Shown here in pieces: positions 42,225-52,128 of a stretch of 64,000 nt of DNA. The translations under genes were made by a program, and so were the position numbers. The notes under the pieces were generated by a model. The model was not told the origin of the DNA. It searched no databases and saw nothing but the letters and a program-made list of their open reading frames with translations. This stretch comes from Shinella lacus (lineage in GTDB: Bacteria > Pseudomonadota > Alphaproteobacteria > Rhizobiales > Rhizobiaceae). The stretch is from NCBI RefSeq assembly GCF_010994755.1, contig NZ_WHSB02000006.1, positions 310,001 to 374,000 of the forward strand, written 5' to 3'. The stretch's first letter is position 1. Each line of letters begins with the position of its first letter.

Positions 42225-43184
42225 CTAAAGCCCCAGCGTCGAAAGGTCCGGCCCGACCGGCACGATGCGGTTCGGGTTCAGCGACTTGATCGAATAATAG
42301 CCATTCTTGATATGGTCGATGCTGACCGTCTCGCGCACGCCCGGCAGGTCCAGCACCCGCTTCGTATAGGCAGACAGCGCCGGGTAGTCGGCGATGCGCT
42401 GGCGGTTGCATTTGAACAGGCCGTAATAGGCGGCGTCAAAGCGGATGAGGGTGACGAAGAGGCGGATGTCGGCCTCGGTAAAGGTCGCGCCCGTCAGGAA
42501 CGGTCCTCCGGCGACAAGCCGCGCCTCCAATTCGTCCAACATCGTGAAGACGCCGTGGAAGGCTTCTTCATAGGCGACCTGCGTGGTGGCGAAGCCGGCG
42601 CGGTAGACGCCGTTGTTGAGCGTGGGATAGATGCGCTCGTTCAGCGCGTCGATCTCGCTGCGCAGGGCCTCCGGATAGAGATCGACGCTTTCATCCGCGA
42701 GGGCGCCGAAACCGCTGTTCAGCATGCGCACGATGTCGGCGGATTCGTTGTTGACGATGGTCTTGCGCTGCTTGTCCCACAGCACCGGCACGGTCGCGCG
42801 GCCGGTGAAGGTGGCGTCGGCGCTGGTGTAGATCTCGTGCACATAGGTCGCGCCGTTCAGGTCGTCGCGGTTGGCGCCGGGATAATCGCCGAAGCGCCAG
42901 CCCTGCTCGGAAAGCGCCGGCTCCACGACGGAGACGGAGATGACGTCTTCCAGCTTCTTGAGTTTTCGGGTGATCAGCGTGCGCGAGGCCCAGGGGCAGA
43001 TCAGGGCGACATAGAGATGGTAGCGCCCGCTCGCGGCCTCGAAACCGCCGTCGCCCGTCGGCCCGGCGCTGCCGTCCGGCGTCACCCAGTTGCGAAAGCT
43101 CGAAACCTGGCGCACGAAGCCGCCCTTGGCGTCCGTCGCCTGCACGGGCTGCCAGTCTTCCGTCCATTTGCCGTTGACCAGCAT
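42225..43184 (-). CDS. Glutathionyl-hydroquinone reductase (xi-class GST, YqjG/ECM4 type)
   Basis: 319-aa enzyme reducing glutathionyl-(hydro)quinones. The xi-class motif CPWA (C63 in ALICPWASRTL) holds the catalytic cysteine; GDYPGANRDDLNGATYVHEIY and NNESADIVRMLN are also characteristic. The start at 43184 is preceded by GAGG; a longer start at 43244 adds unrelated residues. Convergent with the GNAT gene (4-nt gap). Confidence 0.93.
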   Translation of the reverse strand: MLVNGKWTEDWQPVQATDAKGGFVRQVSSFRNWVTPDGSAGPTGDGGFEAASGRYHLYVALICPWASRTLITRKLKKLEDVISVSVVEPALSEQGWRFGDYPGANRDDLNGATYVHEIYTSADATFTGRATVPVLWDKQRKTIVNNESADIVRMLNSGFGALADESVDLYPEALRSEIDALNERIYPTLNNGVYRAGFATTQVAYEEAFHGVFTMLDELEARLVAGGPFLTGATFTEADIRLFVTLIRFDAAYYGLFKCNRQRIADYPALSAYTKRVLDLPGVRETVSIDHIKNGYYSIKSLNPNRIVPVGPDLSTLGL

Positions 43185-43276
43185 CGCGTCACCTCGTTCC
43201 GGTTCCAGTTGACCCGACCTATCGCCAGCGCACGAAAACGGCAATTCCGCCGCCGATTGACACAGCGTTCACAAAG

Positions 43277-45409
43277 TCACGCGAGCAGCCGGTCGATCAA
43301 TGCCGAAGCGGCATCGGCGATCACCGTGCCGGGCGGGAAGATCGCATCGGCGCCGGCCTGTTCCAGTGCCGGGAAATCCTGCGGCGGGATGACGCCGCCG
43401 ACCGCGATCAGCATGTCGCGCGCGCCGCGTTTCACAAGGGCCGCCTTCAGTTCCGGCACCAGTGTCAGGTGCCCGGCGGCGAGCGACGAGGCGCCGACGA
43501 TATGCGCGCCCTCGCGAATGGCGAGTTCCGCCACCTCGTCCGGCGTCTGGAACATGGCGCCGACGATGACATTGAAGCCGAGATCGGCAAAGGCGGTGGC
43601 GATGACCTTCTGCCCGCGGTCGTGCCCATCCTGCCCCATCTTGGCGACGAGGATGGACGGCTTTTCTCGCCGCAGCGTCTCGAAGGCCGCGACCTTGTCG
43701 ACGGCGGCGTTGAAGGCCCGGTCGTTGGCGCCCATCTCCTTGCGGTAGACGCCGGAAATCGTGCGCACCTCCGCGACGTGGCGCCCGAACGCCTTTTCCA
43801 GCGCATAGGCGATCTCGCCGACGGTCGCCCGGGCACGGGCCGCCTTCACGGCGAATTCCAGCAGGTTGCCGTCGCCGCTCTTCGCCACGTCGGTCAGGGC
43901 ATCGAGCGCGCTTTCGGCCGCCGCCGTGTCGCGCGTGCCCTTCAATTGCTGGAGTTTGGAGAGCTGGCGGGCGCGCACCTCGGAATTGTCGACCTTCAGC
44001 ACGTCTACCTCGATATCGCGTTCAGGCCGCGAGAAGTTGACGCCGACGACGGTCTGCTGGCCCGAGTCGATGCGCGCCTGTGTGCGGGCCGCGGCCTCCT
44101 CGATCCTGAGCTTCGGAATGCCCTTCTCGATCGCCTTCGCCATGCCGCCGAGCGCCTCCACCTCCTCGATATGGGAGAGCGCACGCGCCGCAAGATCGTG
44201 CGTCAGCCGCTCCATATAGGCCGAGCCGCCCCAGGGATCGATGATGCGCGTCGTGCCGCTTTCCTTCTGCAGCAGGATCTGCGTGTTGCGGGCGATGCGG
44301 GCGGAATGGTCGGTGGGCAGCGCCAGCGCCTCGTCGAAGGAATTGGTGTGTAGCGATTGCGTATGCCCCTGCGTCGCCGCCATCGCCTCCACCATGGTGC
44401 GCATGACATTGTTCATCGGGTCCTGTGCCGTTAGCGACCAGCCGGAGGTCTGGCAGTGGGTGCGCAACGCCAGCGACCGGGCATCCTTCGGCGCGAAATT
44501 CTTCTTCATGAGTGCGGCCCAGATCAGGCGCGCCGCGCGCATCTTGGCGACTTCCATGAAGAAATTCATGCCGATCGCCCAGAAGAAGGAGAGGCGGGGC
44601 GCGAAGGTGTCGATGTCGAGCCCGGCGGCGACCCCGGCGCGGGCATATTCGATGCCGTCGGCGATGGTGTAGGCGAGCTCCAGGTCTGCCGTCGCGCCGG
44701 CCTCCTGCATGTGGTAGCCGGAGATCGAGATGGAGTTGAATTTCGGCATGCGCCGGCTGGTATAGCTGAAGATGTCGGAGATGATCCGCATCGAGGGCTG
44801 CGGCGGGTAGATATAGGTGTTGCGGACCATGAACTCCTTCAGAATGTCGTTCTGGATGGTCCCGGACAGCTTGTCCTCGGAGACGCCCTGTTCCTCCGCC
44901 GCGACGATGAACAGCGCCATGATCGGCAGCACCGCGCCGTTCATGGTCATGGACACGCTCATCTCGTCGAGTGGAATGCCGTCGAAGAGCTGGCGCATGT
45001 CGAGGATGGAATCGATCGCCACGCCCGCCATGCCGACATCGCCGGCCACGCGCGGATGGTCGCTGTCATAGCCGCGATGGGTGGCGAGGTCGAAGGCGAC
45101 GGAGAGGCCCTTCTGGCCGGACGCGAGGTTGCGCCGGTAGAAGGCGTTCGATTCCTCCGCGGTGGAGAAGCCGGCATATTGCCTGATCGTCCAGGGCTGC
45201 TGGACATACATGGTGGGGTAGGGACCGCGCAGATAGGGCGCGGCACCGGGCCAAGTGTCGAGATAGGAAAGGCCGGCAAGGTCCGCCTCGCCATAGGCGC
45301 CCGCGACGGTGATGCCCTCCGGGGTGAGCCAGGCGGCCTCGCCGGTGGGGGCTGTGGGGGTGGTTGGCTTCGACCAGGCGATGGTGGAGAAATCGGGGAT
45401 CCGGCTCAT
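43277..45409 (-). CDS. mutB: Methylmalonyl-CoA mutase, catalytic large subunit
   Basis: 710-aa coenzyme B12-dependent mutase interconverting (R)-methylmalonyl-CoA and succinyl-CoA. A TIM-barrel domain holds the substrate ([33 protein letters not shown] region), and the C-terminal cobalamin domain carries [11 protein letters not shown] with the base-off ligand H596. In rhizobia this enzyme links propionyl-CoA and branched-chain catabolism to the TCA cycle. The smaller partner gene lies 229 nt upstream on the same strand, with repeat units between. Confidence 0.95.
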   Translation of the reverse strand: MSRIPDFSTIAWSKPTTPTAPTGEAAWLTPEGITVAGAYGEADLAGLSYLDTWPGAAPYLRGPYPTMYVQQPWTIRQYAGFSTAEESNAFYRRNLASGQKGLSVAFDLATHRGYDSDHPRVAGDVGMAGVAIDSILDMRQLFDGIPLDEMSVSMTMNGAVLPIMALFIVAAEEQGVSEDKLSGTIQNDILKEFMVRNTYIYPPQPSMRIISDIFSYTSRRMPKFNSISISGYHMQEAGATADLELAYTIADGIEYARAGVAAGLDIDTFAPRLSFFWAIGMNFFMEVAKMRAARLIWAALMKKNFAPKDARSLALRTHCQTSGWSLTAQDPMNNVMRTMVEAMAATQGHTQSLHTNSFDEALALPTDHSARIARNTQILLQKESGTTRIIDPWGGSAYMERLTHDLAARALSHIEEVEALGGMAKAIEKGIPKLRIEEAAARTQARIDSGQQTVVGVNFSRPERDIEVDVLKVDNSEVRARQLSKLQQLKGTRDTAAAESALDALTDVAKSGDGNLLEFAVKAARARATVGEIAYALEKAFGRHVAEVRTISGVYRKEMGANDRAFNAAVDKVAAFETLRREKPSILVAKMGQDGHDRGQKVIATAFADLGFNVIVGAMFQTPDEVAELAIREGAHIVGASSLAAGHLTLVPELKAALVKRGARDMLIAVGGVIPPQDFPALEQAGADAIFPPGTVIADAASALIDRLLA

Positions 45410-45460
45410 GCGGCGGCTCCTGCGGTGCGTGGTGCAGGGAGGCGCACGCTGTGCTCGCGG

Positions 45461-45491
45461 GTGGATCCTCGGGTCAAGCCCGAGGATGACG
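45461..45491. repeat. Dispersed palindromic repeat, copy D, first unit
   Basis: CCTCGGGTCAAGCCCGAGG with GTGGAT and ATGACG flanks, in the gap between the two mutase genes. Confidence 0.85.
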
Positions 45492-45576
45492 TAGGAGAGG
45501 GAGTGCCAGGGTGCCTCAAGGAACCGCGCAACGAGCCTAGGCGCTTGCCGTTATCGACGACCGTAACCCCAAACTC

Positions 45577-45608
45577 CGTCATCCTCGGGCTTGACCCGAG
45601 GATCCACC
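45577..45608. repeat. Dispersed palindromic repeat, copy D, second unit
   Basis: CGTCAT then CCTCGGGCTTGACCCGAGG, the inverted partner of the unit at 45461, 85 nt away. The two could pair into a long stem in a mutA-mutB transcript. Confidence 0.85.
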
Positions 45609-45638
45609 CACGCGCAGTGCGTTTGAAATCCACTCGCA

Positions 45639-47027
45639 TCACGCCGACACCTCCGCCAGATCGGCAAGCAGCACCGGCGAAAGCCCGCCCGATGATGCCG
45701 GCGCGCTCAGCGCTCCCAGCACTGTGAACACCCGCTCCTGGTTCACCGGAAATAGTGTCGTCCCGACAATCGGCCTCGCCCGCCGCGCACCCCGCGCCGC
45801 CTCTACCAGCCCCTTCACCACCCCCGAAGCAATAGCCGCCGAAAGCCCGCCCTGCTTCTCGATGCCCGCAAACATCTCCCACGCCTTCTCAGCCAGCCCA
45901 TCCGTCAACGCCTCGATACCACCGGCACCCGCGGCGGGGTCGACGACATGGGCGAGGTTGCTTTCGGTGATCAGCACCACCTGCGTGTTGCGCGCAATGC
46001 GGCGCGCGAAGGGGTCCGGCACGCCGAGCGCCAGCGTGTGCGGCAGCACGGTGATTTCGTCCGCACCCGCGGTGCCGGCGGCGAAGACGGCGATGGTGTT
46101 GCGCAGGATGTTGGTCTCCGGATCGCGCCGTGTCAGCATGCGCCAGCTCGTCTCGGCGTGGAGATGGGCGGGCTTCGGCTCGGAGATGCCGCAGGCAGCC
46201 TGCATCTTCGCGTGGATCAGCCGTGCGGCGCGGAATTTTGCGGTGGTGAGGAACTGGTCCTGATCGGCGGCGAGCGACAGCGAGGTCGCGGCGAAGGTCG
46301 TTTCGGGCGCTACGCCCGCCGCGTCGAGCAGGCGGAGATTTTCCGCGAGCGCCGCCGCGACGATGGCAAGCTCCAGTGCTTCGCCCGCCCCCGCATTGTG
46401 CGCCGGCCGGCCGTCGGCATTCAAGATCGTTCCGGAAAAGCCGAACTCCATCAAGGCCTTGGCGGCAGCGGCGGAATCTCCTGTTTCAGGTGAGGAACAG
46501 CTGAAGGGATCGAGCCCGAAATGCACCGGCGCGCCATGCGCACCCGCCTCGTCGAGCGCGCGAGCGAGGGTTGCGGCAAGCGCACGATCGGCGAAGCCGG
46601 CTTCGAGGCGCAGCGAGAAGGGTGCCGCGGCACGAGAGGCGGCAGTCTTGCGGAAGGCGGTGTCGCTGTTGGCGCGGATGCCTGTGCCGTGCGCGGCGGC
46701 ACTGCCGGCGAAGACCAGCGAAATGCCGGTCGCGCCGTTTTCGAGATCGTCGGCCATCTGCGCGCGGGCGCGGGTCAGGTCGGCATCGTCGCGGCGCTGG
46801 TTGACGGTCCAGGCATCGCCGGCATGCGGGGTGGCGGCGTGGTTGTGGGCGAGGGGCAGTGCGCCTTGCCGGCGGGCATGGATCGGCCGGATTTCGAGGC
46901 CCTCGTCGGTGCGGGAGACGAGCGTCGCCTCGAAATCCGCGCCCTTCAGCGCCTTTTCCGCAAGCTTGCGCCAGGCCGCCTCGTCGACGGGCGCAAACCC
47001 CGCTTCCTTCAAGATGCTCGCGTCCAT
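45639..47027 (-). CDS. mutA: Methylmalonyl-CoA mutase small-subunit-like protein without B12 domain
   Basis: 462-aa homologue of the mutase barrel domain (RARAQMADDLENGATGISLVF, HAETSWRMLTRRDPETNILRNT, HVVDPAAGAG). It stops at the end of the barrel, so the cobalamin-binding domain present in typical small subunits of 600 or more residues is missing. Probably a non-catalytic partner of MutB. The start is ATG at 47027; a GTG at 47039 is possible. It precedes mutB on the same strand. Confidence 0.9.
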   Translation of the reverse strand: MDASILKEAGFAPVDEAAWRKLAEKALKGADFEATLVSRTDEGLEIRPIHARRQGALPLAHNHAATPHAGDAWTVNQRRDDADLTRARAQMADDLENGATGISLVFAGSAAAHGTGIRANSDTAFRKTAASRAAAPFSLRLEAGFADRALAATLARALDEAGAHGAPVHFGLDPFSCSSPETGDSAAAAKALMEFGFSGTILNADGRPAHNAGAGEALELAIVAAALAENLRLLDAAGVAPETTFAATSLSLAADQDQFLTTAKFRAARLIHAKMQAACGISEPKPAHLHAETSWRMLTRRDPETNILRNTIAVFAAGTAGADEITVLPHTLALGVPDPFARRIARNTQVVLITESNLAHVVDPAAGAGGIEALTDGLAEKAWEMFAGIEKQGGLSAAIASGVVKGLVEAARGARRARPIVGTTLFPVNQERVFTVLGALSAPASSGGLSPVLLADLAEVSA

Positions 47028-47264
47028 CCCGTCGCGCACTCCCCTGTCCCGGCATTCCTATCCATCGGGGATACAGCGTAAAGCGCCACTTTGGTAGAGT
47101 GGCGGCAAGCCACAGTCGGCAAGAAAACAACGCGCGTAAGCCTGAGGTCAGCCGCAATTGCCACAATTGGGGCAGGGTTGTGGACCTAATTGGCATTTCG
47201 TTAGTTAGTGATTCAGCCTCTCGCTCCATTCTAGGCTTCCGCAAAACGGATATCGACGCCCCCC

Positions 47265-48041
47265 ATGACCGACACCGCGCTTTCCCGCCGCCGCTTCCTG
47301 CAGTTCTCCGGCCTTGCCATGGCGACGGGTCTCGCCGGCTGCACCTCGTCCATGAATACGGATCGTTTCCGCGAGGAGACGCGGCCCTATTTCCGCAATC
47401 CCGCGCTGGAAGGCCGTCCGGAATATATCGACGGCAGAGGCCCCATCAGCATTTACGGCCAGACGCCGCCCTCGGGCCTGCTGCCCGAATCCTCGCGTTA
47501 CGCCTCGATCTACGCGTCGGTTTCGGATGGCGGCTACCAGGTGCCGGCCGTGCCCTATCAGCAGATCGACCCGCGCTTTTACCGCCAGGAGGTCGAGAGC
47601 CCGTTTGCCGAAAAGCCGGGCACGATCATCGTCGATACGGGCAACCGCTTCCTCTATCTCATCCAGTCGAACGGCAGCGCCATGCGCTATGGCGTGGGCA
47701 TCGGCCGGCAGGGTTTTGCCTGGTCGGGCCGCGGCGTCATCCAGTGGAAACAGGCCTGGCCGAAATGGACGCCGCCGGACGAGATGGTCGCGCGCCAGCC
47801 GGAACTGGTGAAATATTCCGGCGCCAACGGCGGCATGCCCGGCGGCCTCAACAATCCGCTCGGCGCCCGCGCGCTCTATATTTTCCAGAACGGCGAGGAC
47901 ACGCTCTACCGCCTGCACGGCTCGCCGGAATGGAAATCGATCGGCAAAGCCGTCTCATCGGGTTGCGTGCGCATGCTCAACCAGGATGTCATGGACCTCT
48001 ACGATCGCGTGAAGGGCAAGGCGCCGATTCTGGTCATTTGA
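47265..48041 (+). CDS. L,D-transpeptidase, Tat-type lipoprotein
   Basis: 258-aa YkuD-fold L,D-transpeptidase that forms 3-3 peptidoglycan links or attaches proteins to the wall. The N-terminus combines a twin-arginine motif (SRRRFLQFSG) with a lipobox LAGC (C26), so it is probably an anchored lipoprotein exported folded. The catalytic motif HGSPEWKSIGKAVSSGCVRM gives H218, S232, C234 and R236. Single gene. Confidence 0.93.
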   Translation: MTDTALSRRRFLQFSGLAMATGLAGCTSSMNTDRFREETRPYFRNPALEGRPEYIDGRGPISIYGQTPPSGLLPESSRYASIYASVSDGGYQVPAVPYQQIDPRFYRQEVESPFAEKPGTIIVDTGNRFLYLIQSNGSAMRYGVGIGRQGFAWSGRGVIQWKQAWPKWTPPDEMVARQPELVKYSGANGGMPGGLNNPLGARALYIFQNGEDTLYRLHGSPEWKSIGKAVSSGCVRMLNQDVMDLYDRVKGKAPILVI

Positions 48042-48065
48042 TCACTGACACCGTCTCCCGCCAAC

Positions 48066-48160
48066 CTCTCCTCCGTCATGGTCGGGCTTGACCCGACCAT
48101 CCATGTTCCGGGCGCGGATGGTTCCTCGGGTTAAACCCGAGGATGACGTTGGTGGGTGGG
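48066..48160. repeat. Dispersed palindromic repeat, copy E (two units)
   Basis: GGTCGGGCTTGACCCGACC and CCTCGGGTTAAACCCGAGG with GTCAT/ATGAC flanks, between the convergent transpeptidase and purN genes. Confidence 0.85.
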
Positions 48161-48185
48161 TAAAGGTCTGGGCCGAAATAGGGCG

Positions 48186-48854
48186 TTAAACCGCCGCCGG
48201 CGAGATCAGATGCGCGCCGTCGATCTGTGGCAGGTCTCCGCTTGAGACGCTCTTGCCGCCCTCCATGCGCACCTTGCCCTCGGCGACGAGCCGCAGCGCC
48301 AGTGGATAGCTGCGGTGCTCGACGGTCAGCACCCGTCCGGCCAGCGTATCCGACGTATCGCCCGGCAGCACCGGCACGGCGGCCTGCACCACCACGGGGC
48401 CTTCATCCATGCCCTCGGTTACGAAATGCACCGTGCAGCCCGCAATCCGCATGCCGGCGTCGATGGCGCGCTGGTGCGTGTGCAGGCCGGGGAACAGCGG
48501 CAGCAGGGAGGGGTGGATGTTGAGGATGCGGCCTTCATAGCGGTTGATGAAGGTGCCGGAGAGCAGGCGCATGTAGCCGGCGAGGCAGATAAGGTCGGGC
48601 GACAGCGCGTCGAGCGCCTCCAGAATGGCGGCCTCGTGGGCTTCCTTGCTGGAAAAATCCTTGCGCAGGAAGGCACGGGCGGGAATGCCGAGCGCCTCTG
48701 CTTTCGCAAGCCCGCCGGCCTCCGCCTTGTCGGAAAAAACCGCGACGATCTCCGCCGGGAAATCCGCCGCCTCGGCGGCCTTCGCCAGCGCCAGCATGTT
48801 GGAGCCGCCGCCGGAGATGAAGGCGACGACGCGCTTGCGGGCCGCTCCACTCAT
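48186..48854 (-). CDS. purN: Phosphoribosylglycinamide formyltransferase, PurN
   Basis: 222-aa 10-formyl-THF-dependent GAR transformylase, third step of purine synthesis. Motifs: [12 protein letters not shown] opening, [25 protein letters not shown] (catalytic Asn and His) and [20 protein letters not shown] overlaps the purM stop by 4 nt (ATGA), so purM and purN are translationally coupled. Confidence 0.96.
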   Translation of the reverse strand: MSGAARKRVVAFISGGGSNMLALAKAAEAADFPAEIVAVFSDKAEAGGLAKAEALGIPARAFLRKDFSSKEAHEAAILEALDALSPDLICLAGYMRLLSGTFINRYEGRILNIHPSLLPLFPGLHTHQRAIDAGMRIAGCTVHFVTEGMDEGPVVVQAAVPVLPGDTSDTLAGRVLTVEHRSYPLALRLVAEGKVRMEGGKSVSSGDLPQIDGAHLISPAAV

Positions 48855-49924
48855 AGGGCGAGCGTGCCCTTGTAGATCGTGCCGGCGGCACCCTCTTCGC
48901 GCGCGACCATGCGGCCGAGGGAGAAGACGGTCTCGCCTTCACGCGACAACACGGCGGCAACCTCGTCGGCCTTGTCGGCCGGCACGACGGCGATCATGCC
49001 GACGCCGCAGTTGAAGGTGCGCAGCATTTCCTTGGCTTCCACGCCGCCGGTGCGGGCAAGCCAGGAGAACACGGTCGGCGCCTTGACGGCGTCGAGGTCG
49101 ATTTCGGCGGCCAGATGCTTCGGCAGCACGCGCGGAATGTTTTCCGGAAAACCGCCGCCGGTAATATGCGCCAGCGCCTTGATCGAACCCGTCTCGCGGA
49201 TCGCCTTGAGGAGCGGCTTCACATAGATCTTGGTCGGCGTCAGCAGCGCCTCGCCGAGGCTCCTGGACGCGTCGAAGGGTGCTTCCGCATCCCAGGCGAG
49301 GCCGGAGAGCGAGACGATCTTGCGCACCAGCGAATAGCCGTTGGAATGCACGCCGGAGGAGGCGAGGCCGAGAATGACGTCACCTTCCGCAATGTCGCCG
49401 GCCGGCAGCAGCTTGCCGCGCTCGGCGGCACCCACCGCAAAGCCGGCAAGGTCATAGTCGCCATGCGAATACATGCCGGGCATTTCGGCGGTCTCGCCAC
49501 CGATCAGCGCGCAGCCGGCCTGGCGGCAGCCTTCGGCAATGCCTTCGACGATGGCGGCACCCTGGTCGGGATCGAGCTTGCCGGTGGCGAAGTAGTCGAG
49601 GAAGAAGAGCGGCTCTGCGCCCTGCACCACGAGGTCGTTGACGCACATGGCGACGAGGTCGATGCCGACGGTGTCGTGGCGGTCGGCATCGATGGCGATC
49701 TTCAGCTTGGTGCCGACGCCGTCGTTTGCGGCGACCAGCACCGGATCGGTGAAGCCTGCGGCCTTCAAGTCGAACAGGCCGCCGAAGCCGCCGATCTCGC
49801 CATCCGCACCCGGGCGGCGCGTCGAGCGCACGGCCGGCTTGATCTTTTCCACCATCAGGTTGCCCGCGTCGATGTCGACGCCTGCGTCGCTGTAGGTCAG
49901 ACCGTTCTTTTCCGACTGGCTCAT
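48851..49924 (-). CDS. purM: Phosphoribosylformylglycinamidine cyclo-ligase (AIR synthetase), PurM
   Basis: 357-aa ATP-dependent cyclase making 5-aminoimidazole ribotide from FGAM, fifth step of purine synthesis. Recognised by [13 protein letters not shown] near the start, [25 protein letters not shown] and [13 protein letters not shown]. The start at 49924 gives the family length. First gene of the purMN pair; it faces away from the AI-2E-family gene. Confidence 0.96.
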   Translation of the reverse strand: MSQSEKNGLTYSDAGVDIDAGNLMVEKIKPAVRSTRRPGADGEIGGFGGLFDLKAAGFTDPVLVAANDGVGTKLKIAIDADRHDTVGIDLVAMCVNDLVVQGAEPLFFLDYFATGKLDPDQGAAIVEGIAEGCRQAGCALIGGETAEMPGMYSHGDYDLAGFAVGAAERGKLLPAGDIAEGDVILGLASSGVHSNGYSLVRKIVSLSGLAWDAEAPFDASRSLGEALLTPTKIYVKPLLKAIRETGSIKALAHITGGGFPENIPRVLPKHLAAEIDLDAVKAPTVFSWLARTGGVEAKEMLRTFNCGVGMIAVVPADKADEVAAVLSREGETVFSLGRMVAREEGAAGTIYKGTLAL

Positions 49925-50110
49925 CGTCTCGTCTCCGGCTTCTCGCTGTTCGCGCCCGATTGGCATGGCGGGGCGGCAAGTGCAAGCGCAATGCCGGGAA
50001 AACCGGGATTTTTTCACCGATTTACCCGTGATGCCGGCGCTTGCGGCCGCCGAGCCTTGACCTGTCTCCCACGGGCATCCTATCTCCTCTGCACCGAAGG
50101 AATAAAGGGA

Positions 50111-51277
50111 ATGAGCGTTATGGCAGCCCATATCAGCGGCGCGGGATTGAAGCGGCAGGTGGTCTTCTGGCTCATCGCGCTCGGCTTCTTCGTGCTCTTC
50201 CTCATGGTGTTCAGCGATATCCTGCTGCCCTTCATCGCCGGCATGGCGCTCGCCTATTTCCTCGATCCGGTGGCCGACCGGCTGGAACGCTGGGGCCTGA
50301 GCCGCATGATGGCGACGGTCGTCATCCTCATCGTCTTCGTCATCCTGCTTGCGCTCTCGCTGATGATCATCATTCCGCTTCTCGCCACCCAGGCCGCGGA
50401 TTTCTTCGAAAAGCTGCCGGGCTACATCACCAGCCTGCAAGCCCAGATCGCCGGCTTCAACCCGGACCTGCTGCCCTCCTGGATCAGCAGCCAGATGGAC
50501 ACGATCAAGGCGAACTTCTCCGCCATCCTCGCCGAGGGCGCGGGCCTGCTCGGCACGGTCATGAAGCAGGTGTGGAATTCGGGCATGGCGCTCGTCAACA
50601 TCGCCTCGCTCTTCGTCATCACGCCCGTCGTCGCCTTCTACCTGCTGCTCGACTGGGACCGCATGATCGCCAAGGTGGACAGCTGGGTGCCGCGCGACCA
50701 TGTCGCCAATGTCCGCCGTCTCGCCTCGGAAATGAACGCCTCCGTCGCCGGCTTCGTGCGCGGGCAGGGCTCCATCTGCATCATCCTCGGCCTGTTCTAC
50801 GGCATCGGCCTGTCCTTTGCGGGCCTCAATTTCGGCCTGCTGATCGGCCTCTTCGCCGGCCTCATCAGCTTCGTGCCCTATGTCGGCTCGCTGGTCGGCC
50901 TCACCCTGTCGGTGGGCGTGGCGCTGGTGCAGTTCTGGCCGGATTACTGGATGGTCATCCTCGTCGCCGGCATCTTCTTCGTCGGCCAGTTCATCGAGGG
51001 CAACATCCTGCAGCCGAAGCTCGTCGGCTCGCGCGTCGGCCTTCATCCGGTCTGGCTGATGTTCGCGTTGGTCGCCTTCGGCGCGCTGTTCGGCTTCGTC
51101 GGGCTGATGATCGCCGTGCCGGCCGCCGCTGCCGTCGGCGTGCTTGTCCGCTTCGGCCTGGAGCGTTACCTTGACAGCGACCTCTATCATGGCACCAGCA
51201 AGCCGGTTCTCCTGGAAGAAAGCATGCCGGACGATGGCGCGCCTCCCACCCGAAAGCGCGTCCGAACAAAGAGTTAG
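50111..51277 (+). CDS. AI-2E family (PerM-like) membrane protein
   Basis: 388-aa polytopic protein of the AI-2 exporter/PerM family, about eight helices, with the characteristic [22 protein letters not shown] near the start and the C-terminal [10 protein letters not shown] and [28 protein letters not shown] motifs. Members transport small solutes, and the quorum-signal name is historical. The start at 50111 is preceded by AAGGGA. Followed after 15 nt by hdaA; this arrangement is conserved in alphaproteobacteria. Confidence 0.92.
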   Translation: MSVMAAHISGAGLKRQVVFWLIALGFFVLFLMVFSDILLPFIAGMALAYFLDPVADRLERWGLSRMMATVVILIVFVILLALSLMIIIPLLATQAADFFEKLPGYITSLQAQIAGFNPDLLPSWISSQMDTIKANFSAILAEGAGLLGTVMKQVWNSGMALVNIASLFVITPVVAFYLLLDWDRMIAKVDSWVPRDHVANVRRLASEMNASVAGFVRGQGSICIILGLFYGIGLSFAGLNFGLLIGLFAGLISFVPYVGSLVGLTLSVGVALVQFWPDYWMVILVAGIFFVGQFIEGNILQPKLVGSRVGLHPVWLMFALVAFGALFGFVGLMIAVPAAAAVGVLVRFGLERYLDSDLYHGTSKPVLLEESMPDDGAPPTRKRVRTKS

Positions 51278-51292
51278 TACCCGAGTAGACCA

Positions 51293-51988
51293 ATGACATC
51301 GCGCAAGACCGCCGAACAGTTGCCGCTGGCCTTCAGGCACGACCCCGCGACGGGCCGCGACGACCTGCTGGTTGCCGAGCCCGTCAACGCCGCCGTCGCG
51401 ATGATCGACGCCTGGCCGCAGTGGCCCGCACCCGTGGTCATCATCGCCGGGCCGGTCGGCTCGGGAAAATCCCACCTCGCCGCCATCTGGCGCGAGAAGG
51501 CGGGCGCCATTGCCGTCGAGGCGAGGGCCGGCACGGGCGCCGAGGAAGCGGCCGAGCATGGCCCCGTGCTCATCGAGGATGCCGACCGCAACGGCTTCGA
51601 CGAGCGCACGCTCTTCCACATCATCAACAATGTGCGCCAGCACGGCCACACGCTGCTCATCACCAGCAGGCTCTGGCCTATGTCCTGGGCGGTCGACCTG
51701 CCGGACCTGCGCTCGCGCCTCAAGGCCGCGACGGTGGTGGAGATCGGCGAGCCGGATGACGAACTGCTGTCACAGGTCATCGTTAAGCTGTTCGCCGATC
51801 GCCAGCTTTTCGTCGACGAGAAACTGGTGGCCTACATGGTGGCGCGCATGGAGCGTTCGCTGGAGGCGGCACAGACGCTCGTGGAACGCCTCGATCGCCT
51901 GGCGCTCGCCCGCGGCAGCCGCATCACGCGCGCGCTTGCGCAGGAGGTCCTGGGCGAAATGGTGGGCGGGGAGGAAACTTCCGGCTAG
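51293..51988 (+). CDS. hdaA: DnaA-inactivating protein HdaA
   Basis: 231-aa Hda-family protein that stimulates DnaA-ATP hydrolysis at the sliding clamp to limit re-initiation of replication. The N-terminal beta-clamp-binding hexapeptide QLPLAF is at 9-14. A DnaA-like AAA+ core follows with P-loop [16 protein letters not shown] as Walker B, and the arginine-containing DLRSRLKAA sensor. Probably co-transcribed with the AI-2E-family gene. Confidence 0.93.
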   Translation: MTSRKTAEQLPLAFRHDPATGRDDLLVAEPVNAAVAMIDAWPQWPAPVVIIAGPVGSGKSHLAAIWREKAGAIAVEARAGTGAEEAAEHGPVLIEDADRNGFDERTLFHIINNVRQHGHTLLITSRLWPMSWAVDLPDLRSRLKAATVVEIGEPDDELLSQVIVKLFADRQLFVDEKLVAYMVARMERSLEAAQTLVERLDRLALARGSRITRALAQEVLGEMVGGEETSG

Positions 51989-52007
51989 TTTCCGCGGCAA
52001 GGATTGA

Positions 52008-52025
52008 CTGTCACAGTTCTGTCGT
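52008..52025 (+). promoter_or_regulatory. Pho box upstream of ppk
   Basis: CTGTCAC-AGTT-CTGTCGT is two CTGTCAT-like heptamers (6 and 5 matches of 7) with the 4-nt spacing of PhoB sites. It lies 103 bp before the ppk ATG. A weak -10 (TAAGCG) follows at 52036. Confidence 0.65.
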
Positions 52026-52128
52026 CAAACTGCGCTAAGCGCTTCGCGTTAAAGTGAAAATTGTTCTTCCGTTCGAGACCGCGCCGAACATGCGGCCGGT
52101 CTGACGGCAAAGGGGGCGGGACATTCCA

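Noticed and set aside
48851-51649. A 932-residue minus-strand frame covering purM, the AI-2E-family gene and hdaA.
   Set aside because: Only the last 357 residues are PurM with a proper start at 49924; the rest is antisense to two clear genes.
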